This document shows, piece by piece, positions 1-6,327 of a DNA stretch of 6,327 nt (position 1 is the stretch's first letter; every line of letters starts with the position of its first letter). Made by a program: the position numbers and the translations under genes. Source of the stretch: Anaerolineae bacterium (lineage in GTDB: Bacteria > Chloroflexota > Anaerolineae > UBA1429); NCBI GenBank assembly GCA_016928125.1, contig JAFGLK010000161.1:1-6327 (forward strand), written 5' to 3'. The notes under the pieces are model-generated. The model saw only the letters and a program-made list of their open reading frames with translations. It did not search any database and was not told the origin of the DNA.

Positions 1-2796
1 CAGAACGATGGCGAGGGCGGCCCGAGCGCCATGTATGTCGACGATGTTGAGGTGCAGGTTTGCGGCCCCGAGGCGTTGGTTACGCCTACGCCCAAGCCCA
101 GCCCCTCCCGGACGCCGACCGCTCCACCCACCCTAACGCCGACTGCCTCGCCCACGGCGACGCCGACGCCAGCGCCGACCGACACATCGACGCCCCAGCC
201 TACCTACACGCCGACCGTCACGGCGAGCCCGTCCCCCACGGCGACGCCGTCGCCGAGCTCGCCGCCGCCGTGCAGCGAGCAGATCGTCAATGGCGACCTG
301 GAGGCGCAAGGTGGTTGGGCGGTCCTCGACACTGCGTTTCCTGCCCGTTACACCAGCGAGAGGACCAGAAGCGGCGCCCAGTCCATGTTGTTGGGCATCA
401 CAGACCCGGCCGCGAATGCTTACAGCTATAGCTCGGTCGAGCAGACGCTTACGCTGCCTCAAGAACCCTACATCTCCCTCTCCTTCTGGTACTATCCGCT
501 CTCCAGCGATCCGGGCAACGATCGCCAGTATCTGTTGGTCCTCGATGCGCAAGGCGGTTTTCGCACGCTCATGTGGGCAGTCTCCGATGCCCAGACCTGG
601 CTGCACAAGAGCTATGATCTCAGCGCCTATGCCGGCACGGAGATCACCGTCCGATTTGGGGCCTTCAACGACGGCCAGGACGGGACGACGGCCATGTACC
701 TGGATGATGTCTCTCTGCAGGCCTGTGCCCAGGTTCCTGAGCCGACCCAGACGCCCCCGCCGGTGCCCTCACAGACGCCCCGGCCGATCACGCCGGAGAT
801 CACGCCGGCGTTCGAACCGCCGGCGCTGCCAGTCTATGTGGAGCGCACGATCCCTGTGGGGCGGGCGCCCCATGGCGTCGCATTTGACGCTTCCACCGGG
901 CTGGTCTATGTCGCCAACTACCTGGGTGGCGATGTCTCCATTATCGATCCCATCGCGGGTCAGGTGGCCGCTGCCATTGTATTGGACGGCGCGTCTGGCG
1001 CATATGGCATCGCCATTGATGGTGAGCGTGGGCGTGGATTCGTCGCCAGCACGCTCAGTCACGAGCTCGTGGGCTTTGACCTGGCAGGTCGGCAGGTCAT
1101 TGGCCGCCTCTCCCTGCCTCAGGAGCCGCGCAACCTCGACATCGACCGACGCGACGGCAGCGTCTATGTGGCGAGCTATGCTGCAGGCAGTGTCTCCGTA
1201 GTGGATGGCCATTTCATGACCGCGACCGCGACTCTGACCGTGGGCACCGAGCCCGCTGATCTGCTCATAGACGCCGAGCGGGCGCGCTTGATCGTGGCTA
1301 ACCATCACCCCCTGTTCAACAGCTTGGGCATCTTTGCGCTCGACTCACTTGAGGCGGAGGCCACCGTGCCCGTGGGCGCTGGCCCCAATGGTCTGGCGAT
1401 GGATGCCTTCAGCGGACGGATCGTGACGGCCAATGAAGTCGGGCGCTCGCTCTCGCTGCTCAGCGACCAACTCGCCCTTGCGCAAGAGATCGCGTTGCCC
1501 AGCTCAGTCCACCTGGTGGCCCTCAACCCGCGCACGGGCCGCCTCTTTGCCGTATCCCCCGAGGCCCAAAGCGTGTATGTGCTGGACGGCTCCACTGGCG
1601 AGATGCTCTTGACGCTGCCCATCGGCCGGGGCGCTGGCCACGGCATCGCCCTCGATTGGCGATCACCGGCCGCTGCAGCCGGGGCGCTGGTGTATGTCAC
1701 CAATGCCGATGACGACACACTGACGGTGCTCCGCGATGCTGACGGGCGGCCTCTCATCTCTCTGCCGCTGATCCTGCGCAAAGGGCGGGAGGGGGAGCTG
1801 GGGCCGGCTCGCGCCGCAGAGCGCTCGGATGTCACCGACGAAACCCTCGATCCGTCACTGCCCGAGCGACCGGTGGGCCTATCCGCCCTGCCCGCGCCGC
1901 TGCAAGTGCAGCAGCGCGACGCAGGGGTCCGCGCGCTGGCCCTGGATGCCAGCCGTAGGCGTCTGCTCGTGGCTCGCGGAGAGCTTGTGATGCAGCTGGA
2001 GGCCCTCACCGGCCGGCCTCTGGCGAGCTGGTATCTTGAAGGGCCCGTCTCGGCGCTTGCGGTGGATGAGGTCTCGGGCGCGAGCTTTGCAGCCGTGGGT
2101 GAGGCTGGGAGCCTACACCGACTTGTCGCCGATGGCGAGGTGGCATGCACCGGCTCGGGATTGGGGCGCATCACCCACCTGCTGGCTCACGACGGGCGCA
2201 TCTATGCGAGCGACGCTTCGGGGCAGAGGGTGATTGTGATCGACGCCGAAAGCTGTGGTATAATCCATTCGAAGCACCTCCAGGCCGCTCCCGACGGCCT
2301 CGCCATGGATGCAGGGCGACGTCTGATTTTCACGGGCCTGGCAGGCCCTGGCGTGGTGGTGGCCCTCGATCTCGATACGCTGGACATCAAGGGACAGGTG
2401 CCTCTCGAGGGTCTGGGCTATCCTCTGCAACTGGCCCACGACGCGACGACGCAGAGACTCTATGTGGCCTATGCCCTTTCTCCCAAGTACGGCGCATTGG
2501 CGGTGATCGACACGACTGATCTCACACCGGTCGCAACCCTCTGGGGATACCCGGAGCAATCCCTCTCGGGCGCCACCGGCGTTTCGTTGAGGCCCGAGAG
2601 CCAGGCCGTGTTCCTCGGCCTGGTCGACGGGGCGTTGGCCCTGGACGCGAAGACACTCTCGGTTTTGGACTACGTGTCGGTACAGGGCTCTCCTTGGGCC
2701 AATACGCTGCTGGTCGATCCGACGGCGCCCACCGTGTACCTGGCCGGGGCCGATGGGCGGATCTGGAGCTGGCACGAGCCCGATTTGGACAGGTAG
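1..2796 (+). CDS. Secreted multidomain protein, 5'-partial: jelly-roll-like domains, Thr/Pro linkers and two YVTN-type beta-propellers
   Basis: The reading frame is open from base 1, so the 5' end and any signal peptide lie outside the window. The ATG at 31 is not the start, because the codons before it (QNDGEGGPSA) already match the end of the later domain. Order seen: end of a jelly-roll-like domain (1-63), Thr/Pro linker (64-270), a complete Cys-bounded domain (271-726) opening with NGDLE and ending in AMYLDDVSLQAC, a second Pro-rich linker (727-831), propeller 1 (about 835-1755), the tract SLPLILR (1759-1779), a polar linker, and propeller 2 (about 1915-2796). Blades carry the YVTN pattern, such as GVAFDASTGLVYVANY. 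I count seven in each propeller, with the second set more degenerate. The architecture points to an exported protein that binds a ligand, carbohydrate or partner, but no catalytic motif is visible and the function is unknown. There is no C-terminal membrane anchor. The stop is 6 bases before dnaG, so co-transcription is possible. Confidence 0.85.
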   Translation, partial: QNDGEGGPSAMYVDDVEVQVCGPEALVTPTPKPSPSRTPTAPPTLTPTASPTATPTPAPTDTSTPQPTYTPTVTASPSPTATPSPSSPPPCSEQIVNGDLEAQGGWAVLDTAFPARYTSERTRSGAQSMLLGITDPAANAYSYSSVEQTLTLPQEPYISLSFWYYPLSSDPGNDRQYLLVLDAQGGFRTLMWAVSDAQTWLHKSYDLSAYAGTEITVRFGAFNDGQDGTTAMYLDDVSLQACAQVPEPTQTPPPVPSQTPRPITPEITPAFEPPALPVYVERTIPVGRAPHGVAFDASTGLVYVANYLGGDVSIIDPIAGQVAAAIVLDGASGAYGIAIDGERGRGFVASTLSHELVGFDLAGRQVIGRLSLPQEPRNLDIDRRDGSVYVASYAAGSVSVVDGHFMTATATLTVGTEPADLLIDAERARLIVANHHPLFNSLGIFALDSLEAEATVPVGAGPNGLAMDAFSGRIVTANEVGRSLSLLSDQLALAQEIALPSSVHLVALNPRTGRLFAVSPEAQSVYVLDGSTGEMLLTLPIGRGAGHGIALDWRSPAAAAGALVYVTNADDDTLTVLRDADGRPLISLPLILRKGREGELGPARAAERSDVTDETLDPSLPERPVGLSALPAPLQVQQRDAGVRALALDASRRRLLVARGELVMQLEALTGRPLASWYLEGPVSALAVDEVSGASFAAVGEAGSLHRLVADGEVACTGSGLGRITHLLAHDGRIYASDASGQRVIVIDAESCGIIHSKHLQAAPDGLAMDAGRRLIFTGLAGPGVVVALDLDTLDIKGQVPLEGLGYPLQLAHDATTQRLYVAYALSPKYGALAVIDTTDLTPVATLWGYPEQSLSGATGVSLRPESQAVFLGLVDGALALDAKTLSVLDYVSVQGSPWANTLLVDPTAPTVYLAGADGRIWSWHEPDLDR
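4..63 (+). repeat. C-terminal end of a duplicated jelly-roll-like domain (first copy)
   Basis: These 20 codons read NDGEGGPSAMYVDDVEVQVC. The codons at 667-726 read NDGQDGTTAMYLDDVSLQAC, with 12 of 20 residues identical, including the AMYxDDV core and the final Cys. This shows the protein carries at least two copies of the domain and that the first is cut by the window edge. The DDV ending resembles the last strand of carbohydrate-binding or MAM-like jelly-roll modules in bacterial secreted proteins; the family assignment is inference. Confidence 0.8.
64..270 (+). repeat. Low-complexity Thr/Pro linker between two domains
   Basis: These 69 codons are dominated by Pro, Thr, Ser and Ala, with recurring PTPT, TATPTP and PSPTATP units. 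At DNA level this gives imperfect repeats of acg-ccg and gcgacgccg triplets. Such linkers are typical of extracellular multidomain proteins and are often O-glycosylated or act as spacers; neither can be seen from sequence. A shorter linker of the same kind lies at 727-831. Confidence 0.85.
667..726 (+). repeat. C-terminal end of a duplicated jelly-roll-like domain (second copy)
   Basis: This is the partner of the repeat at 4-63. It closes the complete domain that opens with a Cys codon at 271-273 and ends with the Cys codon at 724-726. The two cysteines could form a disulfide joining the domain ends, which would suit an exported protein; that is inference. Confidence 0.78.
2256..2264 (+). promoter_or_regulatory. 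Extended -10 promoter candidate inside the propeller gene, upstream of dnaG
   Basis: The nine bases TGGTATAAT match the extended -10 consensus TGnTATAAT exactly, which is unusual in such G+C-rich coding DNA. At 17-bp spacing the -35 hexamer is poor (GTGATC, 2236-2241), but extended -10 promoters need little -35 contact. Transcription would begin near 2271 and reach dnaG after a leader of about 530 bases. It may be the internal promoter for dnaG-rpoD. A chance match within a Gly-Ile-Ile coding stretch remains possible. Confidence 0.4.
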
Positions 2797-2802
2797 CCGA
2801 CC

Positions 2803-4729
2803 ATGACCGTGGTGGACGAAATCAAGCAACGCCTGGACATCGTCGAGCTGATCGGCTCGTACGTGCCCCTGCAGAAAGCCGGGCGCAACTACAAGGCCAT
2901 CTGCCCCTTTCATTCGGAAAAGACGCCTTCGTTCGTGGTCTTTCCCGACACACAGAGCTGGCACTGCTTTGGTGCCTGCTCGACGGGGGGGGATGCCTTT
3001 ACCTTTGTGATGCGCCAGGAGAACCTCGATTTTCCCGAGGCGTTGCGACTGCTGGCCGACAAAGCCGGTGTGCAACTCACCCCGCTCGACGAGGCCGAGA
3101 TGGAGCGGCGCGACGAGGTCGACCGACTGCGCGCTATCCATACCGTGGCGGCGCAGTACTACCATCGGATCTTGCTTGAATCCGAAGCGGGCAGCGTCGC
3201 GCGCGACTATCTCGAGCGTCGGGGCGTGAGCCGGCAGACGATGGCCAGCTTCCAACTGGGCTATGCCCTCGATGACTGGCATGCGCTCGAGATGCATCTG
3301 CAACGCGAGCATTTCAGCGCACAGGACATGCTCGCTGCGGGCCTGCTGAGCGAAAGCGAGCGCGGCAACGTCTACGATCGCTTTCGCGGCCGGGTCATGT
3401 TCCCCATTCGCGATATTCAGGGTCACGTGATCGGGTTCGGCGGCCGCGTGCTCGACGACTCGGAGCCCAAGTACCTCAATAGCCCCGAGACGCCCCTCTT
3501 TCAAAAGGGCAGCGTGCTGTATGGCATCGACTTGGCGCGCCAGAGCATTCGCGCGTCAGAGACGGCCATCATTGTCGAGGGTTATCTGGATGTCATCATC
3601 CCGTACCAGAGCGGCATCCGCAACCTGGTGGCTTGCATGGGCACGGCCCTGAGCGAGGCGCAGATCGCCATCCTCAAGCGGATCGCCAAGACGATCATCC
3701 TCGCGCTCGACCCCGACGCCGCGGGGCTGCGGGCGGTGGAACGGGGCATCGAAACCATGCGTCAGACCCTGCCTCACCGGGTGGTGCCGGTGCTCACCGC
3801 CTCGGGACTGGTACGCTACGAGGAGCAACTGGATGCGGAGATTCGCATTCTGAGGCTGCCCGAGGGCCTGGACCCTGACGAACTGGTGCTTGCCGATCGG
3901 GCGCGTTGGGATCGCCTGGTACAGGATGCCTTGGGCGTGGCCGAGCACTTTTTCCGGCTCGTCCTGGAGGAGACGGATCTCTCCAGCGGCAAGGGCAAAC
4001 GTGAGGCGGCCGAGCGCTTGCTGCCCGTCATTGCCGCCATGGATAGCCCGGTAGAGCGGACCCACTATCTGCAGCGCCTGGCCACGGCGCTGCACGTCGA
4101 CGAGCGCGATCTGCTACCCGAGATCGACCGACTGCGAGGCGTCGAGCCGCGCACGAACGCCCGACCGGGAGCGCGTCGGGCCCCCTCGCGCGTTGCACCT
4201 GCAAAGGAAGCGGTTGCGAGGCCGACGCTGAGCCTGGAGGAGCGTACTCTGGCGCTCTTTCTGGTCTCTCCCTCGCTCCTTGGTGAGGTGGTGAGCGTCT
4301 CGAATCTGGCGCCCGATGCTTTTGAGGACATTCGCAATCGTCAGGTATTCGAGCGGCTCAGAGCCTATCTGATTGAGCATCCCGGCGCGGATGTGGAGCT
4401 GTTCGAGGGGTCACTTGACAGCGAACTCGGCGGTCATGTAGAATCCATCCTACAGCGGCTCTACGCGGGGCCGCCGCTCAGCGCCGACGTGGTCCGTGAG
4501 GATGCACTCAAGAGCGCGGCCCGTCTCCACAAACGCTATCTCGCCAGACTGATGCAAGAGTACCGCTTCATGCAGCAAGATGCACAGATGCAAGGCACGC
4601 AGGACGAGATCAAGCGCTTCAACCAGATGATCGAGCAGCTTCTGCAGGACTATCTCGATGTCGATCGCTGTTTCCATGCGTTGACGCTCGTCGGGCGCAA
4701 GCAAGCACACAGGAGCTCACTGTCTCAAG

Positions 4730-4740
<11 letters not shown>
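2803..4740 (+). CDS. dnaG: DNA primase DnaG
   Basis: DnaG makes the short RNA primers that start leading- and lagging-strand synthesis and works with the replicative helicase DnaB. The 645-residue length is usual for the family. Domains in order: an N-terminal CHC2 zinc-binding domain with C34, H37, C55 and C59 ([12 protein letters not shown], then HCFGAC); the catalytic core with the basic motif [14 protein letters not shown] from residue 191, GFGGR at 211-215 and [10 protein letters not shown] at 221-230; the TOPRIM fold with EGYLD (259-263) and DPDAAG with acidic D303 and D305, which bind metal; an Arg/Ala/Pro-rich linker at about 446-475; and a helical C-terminal region fitting the helicase-interaction domain. 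The zinc site is odd, with three residues between the last two cysteines instead of two. The ATG lies 6 bases after the upstream stop with only a weak AGG (2791-2793) as ribosome binding site. The 3' end overlaps rpoD by 11 bases. Confidence 0.97.
4415..4444 (+). promoter_or_regulatory. Candidate rpoD promoter inside dnaG (TTGACA-18-TAGAAT)
   Basis: A perfect -35 hexamer TTGACA (4415-4420) is followed after 18 bases by TAGAAT (4439-4444), a 5 of 6 match to the -10 consensus, giving 11 of 12 consensus bases. Transcription would start near 4451, about 280 bases before the rpoD ATG. In E. coli an rpoD promoter also lies inside dnaG, although that one is read by the heat-shock sigma factor whereas this one looks like a primary-sigma promoter. 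Use in the cell is inferred. Confidence 0.5.
4711..4715 (+). promoter_or_regulatory. Ribosome binding site candidate for rpoD
   Basis: AGGAG lies inside the 3' end of dnaG, 14 bases before the ATG at 4730. This is longer than the usual 5-9 bases, so initiation may also rely on ribosomes finishing dnaG in the overlap. The next upstream codons in this frame offer no ATG, GTG or TTG closer to the site. Confidence 0.45.
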
Positions 4741-6004
<1,264 letters not shown>

Positions 6005-6005
6005 T

Positions 6006-6034
6006 TTGACGCTTGGCCCAAATTGCCCTACACT
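6006..6034 (+). promoter_or_regulatory. Sigma-70-type promoter for tRNA-Asn
   Basis: TTGACG (6006-6011, 5 of 6 consensus) is followed by a 17-base spacer and TACACT (6029-6034, 4 of 6). A start near 6041 would leave only about six bases before the mature tRNA 5' end. The -35 element begins two bases after the rpoD stop codon, so the tRNA has its own promoter as well as possible read-through from rpoD. Confidence 0.7.
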
Positions 6035-6046
6035 CCATCCGACCTT

Positions 6047-6118
6047 TCCTCGGTAGCTCAACGGTAGAGCGACCGGCTGTTAACCGGTTGGTTGTTGGTT
6101 CGAATCCAGCCCGAGGAG
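6047..6118 (+). tRNA. tRNA-Asn (anticodon GUU)
   Basis: A complete 72-base cloverleaf folds by eye. The acceptor stem pairs 6047-6053 (TCCTCGG) with 6111-6117 (CCGAGGA), with discriminator G6118. The D stem GCTC/GAGC (6056-6059, 6067-6070) has a seven-base loop containing GG. The anticodon stem ACCGG/CCGGT (6072-6076, 6084-6088) presents loop CTGTTAA with anticodon GTT at 6079-6081. The variable loop is five bases. The T stem GTTGG/CCAGC has one G-U pair and loop TTCGAAT (6099-6105). The 3' CCA is not encoded (CT follows), so it must be added by tRNA nucleotidyltransferase. GUU reads the Asn codons AAC and AAU. Confidence 0.97.
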
Positions 6119-6129
6119 CTATACTACAT

Positions 6130-6157
6130 CTAGTGGGGCATGCTTTCTAGCCACTAG
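6130..6157. repeat. Inverted repeat CTAGTGG...CCACTAG
   Basis: The perfect 7-bp arms are 6130-6136 and 6151-6157, separated by 14 bases, starting 12 bases after the tRNA. The element contains three CTAG tetramers, a sequence usually scarce in bacterial DNA. No T-run follows, so it is not a standard terminator. It might be a tRNA 3'-trailer hairpin or a protein-binding site; nothing in the sequence decides this. Confidence 0.5.
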
Positions 6158-6194
6158 CTGTTGTGTCGCAGTCCAAAATGGGCGCTTGCCGAGA

Positions 6195-6207
6195 CGGTTG
6201 GTTGTTG
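6195..6207 (+). repeat. Second copy of a 13-bp segment of tRNA-Asn
   Basis: CGGTTGGTTGTTG occurs here and at 6085-6097, where it spans the 3' anticodon stem, variable loop and T stem of tRNA-Asn. The copies are 110 bases apart in the same orientation, and flanking bases do not match. It lies in the loop of a 6-bp inverted repeat (GCTTGC 6184-6189, GCAAGC 6209-6214). Origin is unknown; it could be a small duplication or a chance match in GT-rich sequence. Confidence 0.45.
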
Positions 6208-6220
6208 CGCAAGCATAGAG

Positions 6221-6260
6221 AAAAGCCCGCCCTGGTGTTGCACCAAGGGCGGGTTGTGCT
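6221..6260. terminator. Rho-independent terminator, strongest on the - strand
   Basis: CCCGCCC (6226-6232) pairs with GGGCGGG (6247-6253) and TGGTG (6233-6237) with CACCA (6241-6245), leaving a TTG loop and one bulged A at 6246. G6225 and A6224 can extend the stem with T6254 and T6255. Read on the - strand, the stem is followed by CTTTTCTCT, a proper T-rich tail. On the + strand it is followed by TTGTGCT, a poor one. It probably ends a - strand transcript entering from beyond the window and may also stop the rpoD/tRNA transcript. Confidence 0.75.
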
Positions 6261-6300
6261 ATAGTTCGCCTGCCTCGGTGCTAGCCACACCTGGGCCACG

Positions 6301-6327
6301 CTCCCGGACGTTTGCGCGTCGCGGGAG
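6301..6327. repeat. Hairpin at the window edge
   Basis: CTCCCG (6301-6306) pairs with CGGGAG (6322-6327) and GACG (6307-6310) with CGTC (6317-6320), with loop TTTGCG and one bulged G at 6321. No T-run is visible because the window ends. It could be part of a terminator, a structured RNA or the end of a - strand gene. Confidence 0.5.

Noticed and set aside
31..33. ATG at 31 as start of the first gene
   Set aside because: The preceding ten codons continue the same domain, matching the repeat at 667-726, so the gene starts before the window.
64..270. Repetitive DNA as a CRISPR or satellite array
   Set aside because: There are no regular repeats and spacers; the pattern follows Thr and Pro codons in an open frame.
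884..912. TTGACG-17-TATGTC as a promoter
   Set aside because: The -10 match is only 3 of 6, and the bases encode a conserved propeller blade motif.
2113..3504. Long open frame on the - strand opposite the propeller gene and dnaG
   Set aside because: It is antisense to a clear dnaG and arises from G+C-rich codon structure; no recognisable domain is seen in its translation.
6120..6125. TATACT after the tRNA as a -10 element
   Set aside because: No acceptable -35 lies at 16-18 bases; that stretch is the tRNA T arm.
6238..6265. TTGCAC-16-TATAGT as a + strand promoter
   Set aside because: The -35 is poor (3 of 6) and lies in the terminator loop; the -10 is fair but there is no recognised gene after it.
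6259..6327. C-terminus of a - strand protein, or the 3' end of SRP RNA
   Set aside because: Only about 22 codons are visible, with no family signature and competing frames. The GGCTAGCACC segment is loosely SRP-like, but the conserved core of that RNA is not in the window.

Overview
The window is G+C-rich bacterial DNA with every recognised gene on the + strand. It most likely comes from a member of the Chloroflexota, perhaps an Anaerolineae-like lineage. That placement is inferred from three things: a secreted protein built from Pro/Thr linkers, Cys-bounded jelly-roll-like domains and an 'LPLILR' tract of the kind common in Chloroflexota exported proteins; a primary sigma factor with an extra segment of about 30 residues in region 3; and a primase zinc site with a CFGAC spacing. 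None of these was checked against a database.

Layout. Positions 1-2796 hold the 3' part of a large gene for a secreted, multidomain protein. It contains the end of one jelly-roll-like domain, a Thr/Pro linker, a complete second domain, a second linker, and two YVTN-type beta-propellers that I count as seven blades each. Six bases after its stop comes dnaG (2803-4740, DNA primase). dnaG overlaps the primary sigma factor gene rpoD/sigA (4730-6004) by 11 bases. Directly after the rpoD stop lies a good sigma-70-type promoter (6006-6034) for a 72-base tRNA-Asn(GUU) gene (6047-6118). The last 209 bases contain no gene I can name. They hold a 7-bp inverted repeat, a 13-bp repeat of part of the tRNA, a strong terminator hairpin that works best for the - strand, and another hairpin at the window edge.

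How the genes work together. dnaG-rpoD is the core of the classical macromolecular synthesis operon, which links replication priming to transcription initiation. rpsU, which precedes dnaG in enterobacteria, is replaced here by an unrelated secreted-protein gene. Two internal promoter candidates could separate housekeeping expression from that upstream gene: a perfect extended -10 element at 2256-2264, and a TTGACA-18-TAGAAT pair inside dnaG at 4415-4444. The second recalls the E. coli rpoD promoter located within dnaG.

I found no convincing new multi-gene system. The window is mainly a housekeeping locus, and its interest lies in the fused double propeller, the internal promoters, lineage-specific protein changes and the structured tail.
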